A stretch of 64,000 nucleotides of DNA from the NCBI GenBank assembly GCA_037355855.1, contig CM074764.1:4154001-4218000 (forward strand), given 5' to 3'. The notes under the pieces are model-generated. The model was given only the letters and a program-made list of their open reading frames with translations, did no database searches and was not told the DNA's origin. This document shows, in pieces, positions 11,616 to 20,970 of the stretch (its first letter is position 1; each line of letters opens with the position of its first letter). The position numbers and the translations under genes were made by a program. Origin of the DNA: Pseudo-nitzschia pungens. Its lineage: Eukaryota; Bacillariophyta; Bacillariophyceae; Bacillariales; Bacillariaceae.

Positions 11616-12457
11616 TCTTCGTCGTCTCACCGAATGACTCTAGTCTTGTTCAGATTGATGTTGTGTGGGTTCCGGAATGTACAAATTGATTGGAGGTTTC
11701 GACGACGACGTTCGTTGGATGGAAGATAAACCGCCGATCTCACTGTTTTTCGGGTAATTTTGCGTTTTGCGTTCTCATAAAAATAAAATTATGTCTGTTT
11801 TCATGATTGGTAAGATTATTTATGTTCGGAATGGAGTGGGCCTAAAGAAAGAGAGTCTTTTTCCATACCAGCGGTTCCATGTACGGTAGGTACCACGAGT
11901 AAGTTACTTGGTACGACTCGCACTCTTAGACATCGGTGAGCTCCAGCAAAATCTTGCTTTGAATCTTGTGAGTCATTTATTCATGATTCATGATGATTCA
12001 TGATTCATGATTCAATAGATTTTTTGTACCTTTGTACGCATAAGGTGAGCGTAAGATTTACCTTAACTATTGTACTACTGTATTTACTGTTATCGGTCCA
12101 CTACTGTACGAGTTAGTTACTTGATTACTCGTATCCAATTTTCCTCCCGACCTCCACTCAAAAATACTTCTTCGTAGAAAGAAAAAAAAAACTTCTCTGT
12201 TGCATGTTGATGATTTTATATGTGTGTGAATCTCGCCGCAATCCTTTTCAGATGAAACTGAAGGAAACAGGAAACGACAATCGCAAGAATAATGTCCTAA
12301 TTAAAAAAAAATAGAAATACCGACACATCATTTCGCAAATCAACGATTGATACCTGCACTCAATCAGATTTTCTAGGACCGGAAGTGTTGTACGAACGCC
12401 TGGTTCGCTTCGAAGCGCTTGGATGGGAAGAGAGAGAATGATGACAATTTGCTGTTG
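11616..12457. other. Divergent promoter region with a short tandem repeat
   Basis: Lies between the starts of the kinase gene (minus) and the 12.46-kb gene (plus). It contains TTCATGATTCATGATG-type repeats at about 11977-12014 and GTAC/TACC words. A possible splice acceptor TTTTCTAG at 12369-12376, in frame with the downstream ORF, means a 5' exon of that gene could lie here. Confidence 0.5.
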
Positions 12458-13834
12458 ATGGGGCGGAAAACAAATAATGAAAAGGATCCCATCAGAATGA
12501 GTTCGTTGAGAAGGACTTCTTCGTCTGCTTCGGTGGCTTCTGTCTCGTCGGTGTCATCGCGTCCGAACGATCGGAGCACAAATGAAATGCCAAACCGCAA
12601 TTCCAATACCGATTCTGTTCAGCCGAACCCCACCCAAGACCACGCATCCACGAGCAGCGCAAAAATTAGAAATACCGCTAGCAGCAATGGTATCAAGAGG
12701 GACAGCCAATCGGCAAAGCTGTTCCACTCGAACGAAAAGGGAACGAAAAAGCAGAAGCGATGCGACCATGATTCGGACGATTGTTCCTACAATGGTTCGA
12801 GTTTTCACAATCGACGAAAAGCCTTGCTATCGTCTTCGAAAACAGTTGCGAGCACATTGGTCGATTTCGATCGGCAAGGCACCAAGACATGGGGAGAACG
12901 GTTGTTGTTTGAAACACTGGAAGATCCCGAGATCGATGAACTGGTTGGCTTGGCAACGTTTTTTGGTGTCGGGGGCAACACGAAAGGAGGCAAACCAAAG
13001 CCAACTCTTGGCACGGAAGAGAAGAATCACGATGGCAACGACGAAGAACACACGCTATCCACGGCTGGAACCAGACATGTTTTCCATTATCCCAAAAGAT
13101 TCAATCCATTGTTGTCGGCATCGTACGATTCCCCACTTCCCCCATCGCACATTGGTTATATTCAATCAAGGAGGACGCTCGTACAAAAGAGTCGAAAGGG
13201 CACCGACACAACCAGGGGAAGAACGGGCCGAAAATCAACTCTTCTCGACTCTGCGGCAACAGCAACTGGCTTGTACCTGGAGGAGGCCCTTACAGCAGCG
13301 CTGTTGCCGATGGCAGGTTTGCACGTGTTGAGGTGCCGGGCTTTGGAGGCAATGGAATCCGGAGAGAACGAATTCGGCGCCATGCCGACCCCGGCGATTC
13401 ACAGCACGGGGAACAATCCTTCCTATGCACTCCAACCTACCGCCCTCCACCCAATCACGGGGGAACGAGTACAAATGGACATGACCAATCGGATCCGATG
13501 GAGAGAAGAAAAGTCGTTCGTGGAGTGGACACTACCTCCCGAAGAAGCACTTGTGAAACTCATCGAGCAGGGTATGCTCTCGAAGGAAATGCCCTGCCAC
13601 TTCGTTCCGGAGGCTTGTCGGTCTTGGACGCCGCGGACAACCGTTGTCGGAACGACAACCAACAACAACAACAACAACAACGATCGGATGGCGGCCTTGG
13701 GAAAGCGCTTCGATGCACATCCAAGAGTGGTTCGTGCCAACCAGGAAATCTTTAATGTCTTTCTGGCGAAAGAAGAAAGACCCGGAGCTTCATGGATGGA
13801 AAGTGAGAGTTGCAAAGCCAAATCCTCGGGGTGA
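12458..13834 (+). CDS. Unknown Ser/Asn-rich, probably nuclear protein
   Basis: 458 aa from the first in-frame ATG at 12458; the frame is open back to a TAG at 12374-12376 that coincides with a good splice acceptor, so a 5' exon is possible. The N-terminal third is Ser-rich and has basic clusters (KGTKKQKR) that could act as a nuclear signal. A middle block (WGERLLFETLEDPEIDELVG and YLEEALTAALLPMAG) looks globular and helical and could be a small interaction fold. A run of seven Asn (codon AAC repeated, 13659-13680) and a HPRVVRANQEIFN segment are near the C-terminus. I do not recognise the family and assign no function. The convergent USP39 gene ends about 130 bp downstream. Confidence 0.65.
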   Translation: MGRKTNNEKDPIRMSSLRRTSSSASVASVSSVSSRPNDRSTNEMPNRNSNTDSVQPNPTQDHASTSSAKIRNTASSNGIKRDSQSAKLFHSNEKGTKKQKRCDHDSDDCSYNGSSFHNRRKALLSSSKTVASTLVDFDRQGTKTWGERLLFETLEDPEIDELVGLATFFGVGGNTKGGKPKPTLGTEEKNHDGNDEEHTLSTAGTRHVFHYPKRFNPLLSASYDSPLPPSHIGYIQSRRTLVQKSRKGTDTTRGRTGRKSTLLDSAATATGLYLEEALTAALLPMAGLHVLRCRALEAMESGENEFGAMPTPAIHSTGNNPSYALQPTALHPITGERVQMDMTNRIRWREEKSFVEWTLPPEEALVKLIEQGMLSKEMPCHFVPEACRSWTPRTTVVGTTTNNNNNNNDRMAALGKRFDAHPRVVRANQEIFNVFLAKEERPGASWMESESCKAKSSG

Positions 13835-13967
13835 AAATCCGCAGTGCATACATTGTCATGGCATCATCACAATCGAACAAAATCTATTTTCACACGAAGA
13901 TCGATAAATGACATGGCGCCTTTGTCGATATTGAAAAAAACTAGCAAACCTAACATTTGATGAAACC

Positions 13968-15809
13968 TTACTTGGACAAATCCATTTGTTGCGCAGATTT
14001 TCGCTCAAAGATAAGCAGATAGCTCTCCGAGACGCCAATGAGTTGTGGCATGGTCTCTTCCACATGAAGATCCTGTGTCTCAAACCATTGCTTAGAACTT
14101 TTGTGCTCGATGTGGCATTTATACGACCCCTCCTGTAGTGGGTCGTGTTTGCCTTCCCTTCCAACAACCGCAGGACTGTTGTGTGTAATATTCGCTACCA
14201 AGTCGTACTTGTCAGCCAATAAATCGGGCAAACTCTTGCACAGAAAGTCCACTGCGGCTTGGATCAAATCGGACTTCTCTACAGCATGAGCCACAATATC
14301 TTCTCTTCCGTACTTTTTCAGTAGTGCTTGGAGGTCTTTTACAGTCATTGCCCGTACGTCTGTCTCGCTGGGTGGAATTTGTTTTCCGTTCTTTGGAAAG
14401 GTGTAGGAACCCAAATCCAGATTTCTTACGGGAAAAGCAACAATGGTGGGATTCTTTTCTCGAGAATAGTTATTGGTTTTGAAACGAGCCAAATGCAATA
14501 TGAGATAAGGTGGCAAGTCCAACAACCGATATCGCTTTTGCTGAGTCATTCCACTCTTATTTATTGCCTCCGAAAAATTGATACCATCAAATTTCTTCAT
14601 CACGCTTACTAGTGGCTCCTGTGGTATCACCAGGCCACCGTCGTCGTCCCGAAAGAGAGGCTTCTCGGGAATGTCTAATGTTAGCTGCAAGAATGTGGTA
14701 TCTGTTATTGTCTCTTCGATATTTGGGTCTAGATTTTTGTCCCCTGCGTCTCGTTTTGTTGTTTGATCGTCACCATTATCTATTTCCATCTTCGTCGCGT
14801 CAGTTCCGTTTCCTATATTCCCCTTGTCTCCACCGTTCCGAGTATTGCCAGGTCTTTCGTTATCTACCCCCTCTTCTGATTTCACTAGGGACACCTCCTT
14901 TCGGTGCCTTGTTGTCACTTCGATTTTTCCCTGAAAGGTTCGATAAATAATACTCGAACCCGGCTTCCGCGTTCCTCCCAAACCAATGTGCAACTGATTC
15001 AAAAACCAGGCCATGAATTCCCCCACTTCGCCCTGAAGACCGACTCGAAACTTCTTTTTGGAAGCTCTGCTGATAGCCTGAATCAACATGTGCGGATCGA
15101 CGTTTGATTTGAAACGTTTGTTGCACCACATCTTGCGAATGAGTTCTCCAAAACATTGAACCAGATCGGACATTCGATTTGGTGCCTTTGCCTGCTTGTT
15201 TTTCTTGGACTTTCGTTTCCCGGAATCGTAAACGGGCACAAACATATCTCTGTGACTGAGTCTCAGAAAGTAGTCTCGCAGAGGTCGTACGTGGGCTAGC
15301 GCTTGGATTGTGCTGTTGATGTAATCGGTCTTGTGCAGATTATTCAATCCGACAAAGCCGGGAAGATACCGTCGCCCGAATAAATCCCGAGCTAGGCCCG
15401 TGTTGGAGTCTAATTTCTGGATCTCTTCTTCGGTAAATGTCGGGTGGAGAGCTGCAGAGACATCGGTCAACGACGGGTCCTTGATTTCATAATCGTCCGG
15501 CAAACAGTGGAAGGTGCCCTTGGTGAGATGTATGAACACAAAGTGTCCTTCGTCCACCGCGTGAGTGTAAGCCGGCGTGTGTTTCCCTTTTCCGCGAAAG
15601 AATTTTCCACAAACCAGGCAGGCATAAACGTGGGGTCCGCTCTCGAGTGTGACGGAACAAGAAGGTTCGAAATCGAAATCGAGGACCGATCTTTGAATGG
15701 TGTCCAGGTAGGGGCAAGCAACAATTCCAGAAGATTCATCGGCTGTCTCCGTCTTCTCTTTGCTGGTGCTGATGGCAGCAGCTTTCCGCTTGTTTAGAGA
15801 GTCCGCCAT
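13968..15809 (-). CDS. USP39: USP39/Sad1-like tri-snRNP splicing factor (inactive ubiquitin protease)
   Basis: Single exon, 613 aa from ATG 15809. Residues 30-130 form a ZnF-UBP domain (ACLVCGKFFRGKG, CLPDDYEI). The USP domain begins GFVGLNNLHKTDYINS, in which the catalytic Cys position is Asp (about residue 162), as in USP39, so it should not cleave ubiquitin. PPYLILHLARFKTNN, EKNPTIVAFP and DLVANITH match the USP39 C-terminal half. The family helps assemble the U4/U6.U5 tri-snRNP in the nucleus. Two departures are visible: an acidic low-complexity linker with many Gly/Asp/Asn, and a ~40-residue insertion (about 488-528, MTVKDLQALLKKYG to AAVDFL) just before DLVANI that resembles a SAP-like helix pair. 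The family call is strong; the SAP reading is inference. Confidence 0.93.
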   Translation of the reverse strand: MADSLNKRKAAAISTSKEKTETADESSGIVACPYLDTIQRSVLDFDFEPSCSVTLESGPHVYACLVCGKFFRGKGKHTPAYTHAVDEGHFVFIHLTKGTFHCLPDDYEIKDPSLTDVSAALHPTFTEEEIQKLDSNTGLARDLFGRRYLPGFVGLNNLHKTDYINSTIQALAHVRPLRDYFLRLSHRDMFVPVYDSGKRKSKKNKQAKAPNRMSDLVQCFGELIRKMWCNKRFKSNVDPHMLIQAISRASKKKFRVGLQGEVGEFMAWFLNQLHIGLGGTRKPGSSIIYRTFQGKIEVTTRHRKEVSLVKSEEGVDNERPGNTRNGGDKGNIGNGTDATKMEIDNGDDQTTKRDAGDKNLDPNIEETITDTTFLQLTLDIPEKPLFRDDDGGLVIPQEPLVSVMKKFDGINFSEAINKSGMTQQKRYRLLDLPPYLILHLARFKTNNYSREKNPTIVAFPVRNLDLGSYTFPKNGKQIPPSETDVRAMTVKDLQALLKKYGREDIVAHAVEKSDLIQAAVDFLCKSLPDLLADKYDLVANITHNSPAVVGREGKHDPLQEGSYKCHIEHKSSKQWFETQDLHVEETMPQLIGVSESYLLIFERKSAQQMDLSK

Positions 15810-16915
15810 ACCTTTTTTTCTGCTATTTTTCTGCTTTTGGTGTCAATTATGCAAATGGAGTTTGATGTCGTCTTTCTGTGTCTGTTCGGTGTCGGTTCTG
15901 TTTCTGTTCTGTATAGAGTGCTGATACCGGTACCTTTATCGGAACGTTGTAGGGCAAGCGACACAACACACAGCATCAATCATCGATGATCTCATATCAA
16001 ATCTACAATCTACTTTTACAGGTTACGTAAATCTTACCTGTACCGGTACTAATAGTAAACCTTACTCGTAATATTGCTGACTAAACGTAATGTTACACAG
16101 TAGAATCAACCTTACACAGATACGAAACCGGAACAGTACAGTAACTTCTTGACTTCACTACTTTAATTTTTTGGTAAGGTTTACCGTAGATCCCATTTCC
16201 GTAGAAGTTTCAAGGTCGCAGGTCTTTCCGAGTAATCTTAACCTTACCTGGTAACTTACCTTTTCCGTGTACGGTGTACGGTAGGGTTGTTTTCAGGACT
16301 GTTGTGTCCTACCGGTACTTTTACGATTTAAAGTACATACCGGTAAGGTTACCCTTACCCTTACACGTACTTTTTCGTTCAGCTTTGAAAATAATACTTC
16401 GTAATAGAAAATAATAGAGTAAGGTTTAAGGTACCGGTAAGTTAACTTATTAACTTACTTGTAATTATGCACTGAAACGTAAGGGTGTGTTGAAGCTACA
16501 CGTACGGTAAGCATTATGTATCGTACGTGCGATACGTTTTTTTAAAACAGTTACGAAGTATTTTAGTCTGATTATTCAAACATTTCGATGATTCATTCAT
16601 ACCCGGTAAGACCTTAAAATTACGGTAAACTTAAGTTACGAAGAAATTCAGGTTTTCACTTTGCCACGTGGAAGAAAACTTTTTCGGTTGCCTCCATCGC
16701 TTTGATACGGTACAACGCACCGCGTACAGAAAGTTTTGAAAATAATCGGAAAGACACAACAAGACATCGTAACCTTACCGGTACGGAGGTTATGATAACA
16801 ACAGCATCCACGAGCAACAGTATCGTTCCCAGCACCGAAATTAATAACGACGAGGACTCCCAACGAGGGATACATTTGGATTGGACAATTTAGCAATATT
16901 CTAGCTTTTTAGACG
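15810..16915. other. Divergent spacer packed with TACCG/CGGTAA words
   Basis: Lies between the starts of USP39 (minus) and SPC1 (plus), so it carries both promoters. From about 16020 to 16640 the sequence is a mosaic of ACCGGTA, TTACCGTA, CTTACC and GTACGGT words. A short open stretch at 16793-16893 has no recognisable product and is best left as leader. Confidence 0.6.
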
Positions 16916-17637
16916 ATGGACTACGAAGGACAAAGACTTTCCGAACTCATTTTTTACTGGCTAATTATCGGATTTGGGGCAGTCGGATGGTGAGCGATGA
17001 GGAGACATGATGATGATTGGACACAACGATGAATATTCAAAGATCTCGTGAAGAGAGTTCTGGAATGCCATCAACCGACTGGCGGCTGCCTAAAGTTGTG
17101 GAAAAACTTACCGATCCTTATCGCATCGATCAATCCAATTTTTGTAACTCACCACAAATCCTTTTTTACTTCGCCGTCAACCTTTCGACTTCGCAACCGA
17201 AAACCAGGGTGATTGGCTACTTTCGACAGGAATTTTTTATCGTGTTCAAATTTTGGCTTGTGGGTGTAGTGTTATCGACAGTGGTAAGTCGTGTTGGTGA
17301 AGTCTCGCCTAGCAATGGAAATCGATGAAGAGAAGAGAAATTGGATTTTGGTGTTAATCTCTTTTCTTCGAGCTACTGATGCTATAACAACAATCATCCG
17401 AACGCATTCTAATCTACCTTTGTCCTCTTTCTTTTTTAAACTTCTTGACGAACAACTGGATGGTTGGATCGCTTGCGGTCTCTATATTTCTCGTCTACGA
17501 AAAACAAATTGGTGTATTTTCAGCTATGCGTTCCGGATTGGCCCTTTTACAATAGACATCCTATCAAATGGTTAGATTCTGTACCGGATCGGAGAGGTGA
17601 CAGCACGACAAGCGGCAACGGTGGAAAAAAGAAATAA
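16916..17637 (+). CDS. SPCS1: Signal peptidase complex subunit 1 (SPC12/SPCS1), three small exons
   Basis: Join of 16916-16989, 17208-17283 and 17524-17637; introns of 218 and 240 bp have donors GTGAGC and GTAAGT and acceptors CCAG and TCAG. The product is 87 aa. It begins MDYEGQRLSELIFYW, runs through a first membrane segment into GWVIGYFRQEF (the Trp codon is made across the first splice), a second membrane segment (FIVFKFWLVGVVL), then CVPDWPFYNRHPIKWL. That layout and the terminal WP-Y-RHP-KWL motif are diagnostic of SPC1. The subunit spans the ER membrane twice and helps signal peptidase discriminate signal peptides from membrane anchors. The tail is Gly/Lys-rich. The exons are too short to stand out as ORFs. 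All splice phases agree, so confidence is high. Confidence 0.92.
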
Positions 17638-17820
17638 TAGAATATTTCCTTAGATCTTCTCCTGATGCACTGCCATAATGATGACCGATTTTCGCATACA
17701 AGTCGGTCGCTGCACCAAGTTCGTGACAAACCGCCAGAGTTCTAGATTCATCAATTCCAATACTCATGCACTGACGATTCCCCTTCATATATGCTGCTAC
17801 TACCTAGAAAGCTTCTAATG

Positions 17821-18768
17821 TCACTTGTATCGTTTGTTATCTAGATCCTGACGAATTCGCTCAACCGAGGTGTCGTAAGATTCCGTTCTCTCCGCTGCAG
17901 TAATCACCTCGCCACTGTAATTTCCGAGTTGAAATAGTTCCGCTATATTCGAATCAGGGTAATAGGTATCGACTACCCAACAAATTGTAGCGAAAGGGAT
18001 AAAATCCGTCAGAGGGAGGATCTCTTCCGCAAATTCGAAAACAAAAACGAATTTACTGCTTCCGGGATACAGATTTTGTAAAATAAATCCCAACACGGGG
18101 GCGGACACAACGTCGGTGAACTCGCCTACGATGGGCATGGCTTCGGAAGCTGATCCTACAATATCAATCAACAAACAAAGAAACAATTTTCCAAAGTTGG
18201 GTGCTGGTCTGACGATCGAATCGGCCTTGATGAAATTGTTCGAAGGAGCTGAAATGCCGTTGCCGGTGCCGTCGCCAGTCGGACTCGTGTTTCCACTGCC
18301 ATCATTTTTTGTCAACTTCGCTAGGGCCATATCTCGAAAAGCGACAAGTTGAGGACCCAAGGCTGCGACCAAAATAGCAAAGACAAGGCTCGCGATGAAT
18401 TGGCCAAGGATGACGCTGAGGATCTGTTTCTGTAGACCACTCCAGAAGTTGCTGGAAACGACGACGGGATCTACAATGGAAGAACCGTCAAAAACATCTA
18501 CGGCCGATAAATGAAAGGCGGATGTGGCCATCGGGTCTGTCAGTAGCACTGGATCGTATCCATAAGGAACCATGTGAATACTGCTGATTTGTCGATGGTG
18601 TGGGCGTTTGCTCGTCGCCGGAAAAGAAACGGTTGGAACTTGTCGAACTCCGTCGGTATTTCTTACTTTTGAGATGAAAAATCCATTGACGAAACTATCG
18701 AAACTGGAGAGAAGTGTGACAGCTAGGAGCAGTGTTGATTTCGATCGAGCTCGCTTTTCAGATGTCAT
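17821..18768 (-). CDS. Plastid-targeted multi-pass membrane protein, unknown function
   Basis: Single exon, 315 aa from ATG 18768. The N-terminus is a signal peptide (STLLLAVTLLSSFDSFVNG) followed by FFISK, giving Phe at +1, so import into the complex plastid is likely. A hydrophobic segment (about 115-145) is followed by a Gly/Thr/Asn linker. The conserved-looking core then has two to three membrane spans: KLFLCLLIDIVGSASEAMP, VGEFTDVVSAPVLGFILQ and FVFEFAEEILPLTDFIPFAT. The pattern of Gly-Glu-x-x-Asp, then Glu-Glu-x-x-Pro-x-x-Asp-x-x-Pro between spans recalls small uncharacterised membrane proteins of bacteria and plant plastids, but I cannot name the family. It is convergent with SPC1, about 180 bp between stops. 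Confidence 0.7.
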   Translation of the reverse strand: MTSEKRARSKSTLLLAVTLLSSFDSFVNGFFISKVRNTDGVRQVPTVSFPATSKRPHHRQISSIHMVPYGYDPVLLTDPMATSAFHLSAVDVFDGSSIVDPVVVSSNFWSGLQKQILSVILGQFIASLVFAILVAALGPQLVAFRDMALAKLTKNDGSGNTSPTGDGTGNGISAPSNNFIKADSIVRPAPNFGKLFLCLLIDIVGSASEAMPIVGEFTDVVSAPVLGFILQNLYPGSSKFVFVFEFAEEILPLTDFIPFATICWVVDTYYPDSNIAELFQLGNYSGEVITAAERTESYDTSVERIRQDLDNKRYK

Positions 18769-19470
18769 CGTCTTCGAAAGAGAAACACAATATCTTGGCT
18801 AAGGTTTACAGATGCATCATAATAAACTTTCCACTTTCAAAACAAAAACGACGCGTTGGAAAAAGTTTGTTGCCGCTGTTACTCTTTTCGGAAAAAAATT
18901 CTCCGAAGCATTATTTTCTACGTACCGGTAGTAAGATCTTACTACGTATTTTATTTTCTTTCTCAGGCTAGTGAGGCAGCCCTACCAAGGCCATAGCGTA
19001 CGGTACCGTCTCCTGCAATTACTCGAACGAGTGAGTACGTAGCGATACTTGTACGTACGTACGTACGAACGTACGTATTTTATTGGGTAAAAAACCTTAC
19101 TTGTAGTAGTTATTCCAAATTGGCAATTTAATGGGTGACTGGAGACACTAATGTATGGATACAGTGATCAGCTCTCAGGGTTGAGCTCACCCAGCCTGCC
19201 CACTGATTGGGGATGCTAGAATCATGTGTAACATGATGCTAGTGTTACTAGGGGTGATACTACTACTACAATATTCATCTACTAGGGAGGACACATCCAG
19301 TATATTCACATAGTAGTAGCTTTAGATATGGACCCAGCTTTTTGCGGTGGTAGTAGTATTTCCAAGGGTAGGATAGTATCTCTAGAATCAAATTAGTGTG
19401 GCTTTAGAATCAGCCTCCACTAGTGGTGATATTAGATTTATCTAGAGGGATGGATCTACAATCAAATAGT

Positions 19471-19494
19471 GATAGATAGATAGATAGATAGATA
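19471..19494. repeat. (GATA)6 microsatellite
   Basis: Six perfect GATA units immediately left of the foldback element. Confidence 0.9.
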
Positions 19495-19499
19495 TACAG

Positions 19500-19989
19500 C
19501 TATGTTGATTATTCACCTCCTCCAAGATGCTAAGGTCCCAGTGCTGATGTTGCTATACTAACGTTCCTGTGCTAAGGTCCCTGTGTAGGGAACTGTACCA
19601 GTGCTACAGGTCTAAGCCTCCAGCAACTGTCTACAAGGTGCTAGGCTGTGTCCTAAACAGCAGGCTTCACAGCCTTCACCCTGTAGCATTGTGCTACAGT
19701 GTGCTAGTGCTGCTACACCTGGGGTTCTGCAACTGGTACAAATCCTACTTCAGAACCCAGGTCACTTGACTGTTAGCACCCCATAGCACCTTGGAATTGC
19801 CTGTTGCCAAGCCTATTGCTAAGAAGCCTATTGCAAAGTCTGTTGCTAAGCCTGTTGCTTAGTAGCACACAGCCTAGCATCTTGTAAATACTGGAGGCTG
19901 ATACCTGTTGCTCTGGTGGTACAGTTTCCTACACAGGGACCTTAGCATAGGGACCTTAGCATCTTGGAGGAGGTGAATAATCAACATAG
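19500..19989. mobile_element. Foldback (long inverted repeat) element, non-coding
   Basis: The left arm from 19500 to about 19660 matches the reverse complement of about 19857-19989. The outer ~38 bp (for example ATTCACCTCCTCCAAGATGC) are essentially perfect; the inner parts (GCTAAGGTCCCTGTGTAGG, GCCTCCAG, GCTAGGCTGTGT) are diverged and contain indels. The ~200-bp centre carries repeated TTGCTAAGCCT words. It has no ORF and fits a foldback-type or MITE-type non-autonomous element. Confidence 0.65.
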
Positions 19990-20396
19990 TGCATCTATTG
20001 ATACTAGTAATAAATGCCTCAAAATGAAAGAGATGAGCTCTGAACAAAAATACCAAATCCAGCATGAAAGAACTCCTACCAGTACATGTCCTTGATCATT
20101 CAACAGAGCATGCACTGATCTAGAGATTACTCTCAACTTGGCAGTAAAAAAGAATCATGATAAGTGCCTACCAATGGACACAAATTGTGGAACAATGAAA
20201 CATATCTGAATATGATTGAGGATGCATGAGAAACGATCTACTGCTGCTACATCATTTCTAGTTGTCTGGAGAAGAATATGCTGATCTAACTGCCACTCAT
20301 AGGCTCAGAGGCAGCAAGGTAATTTAAAGACAGCATTGTTGAGGAAATCAGGGATTACACTACTTTATGAAAGCTTGAACCTGATGAGAAGTATAA

Positions 20397-20453
20397 GAAG
20401 TACTAGTACTAGTAGTAGCTACTAGTAGTACTAGTAGTACTAGTGCTAGTTCT
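20397..20453. repeat. Tandem TAG/CTAGTA array
   Basis: Imperfect runs of TACTAG, TAGTAG and CTAGTAGTA. Simple repeat with no further structure. Confidence 0.8.
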
Positions 20454-20970
20454 AACGGAAAAAGACAAAGACAAAGACACATAATTACTTGACTGGCTGA
20501 AGTTACTTATATGGGGGTCAAGGTCACAGTGGAGTTGAGGCTGCAGAAACAGGAATGGCAGCAGGGAGGGTAATGACCTTTGCCCTCAGCGTCCACGGGA
20601 AGAATGTTGAGTCAATCCCAAGATGCATTTTTAGAAGTTTTGACACCTACCGTTACACACGACTAAATTCTGAATCACAAATAAAAAAGACCTCTCCATT
20701 TTCAGTCGTGGAGATCTATTTTTTGAAGAAGATTCATCAAAGATTCTTTTATTTCGTGAATTGCAATGTTAAAAAAGTAAACCTCACCTTAATTAGTAAC
20801 TTACTGGTAACCTTAGTGAGTGTCAAGAATTCGGATGCTCGTTCTTCTTTGCTTCTCTGAAAAATCTGATACCAACCTCAGGTCTCATAAAACAGAAAGA
20901 CTGTTGAGAGTTCAACCAAGAATCATATCATACGGATACAGTTGACAAACACTGTAATAGAAGCCTCCAG

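Larger units (their letters stand above)
18769..20970. other. Gene-free spacer with foldback element and microsatellites
   Basis: No credible coding region over 2.2 kb. It includes GTAC tandem words near 19050-19075, a GATA array, a ~490-bp inverted-repeat element, and a TAG/CTAGTA array near 20397-20453. The SPFH gene's promoter should lie in the last few hundred bases. Confidence 0.6.

Noticed and set aside
16702..16893. Small 63-aa ORF upstream of SPC1
   Set aside because: Ser/Thr/Asn-rich with no homology, within the leader or promoter of SPC1; SPC1 is complete without it.
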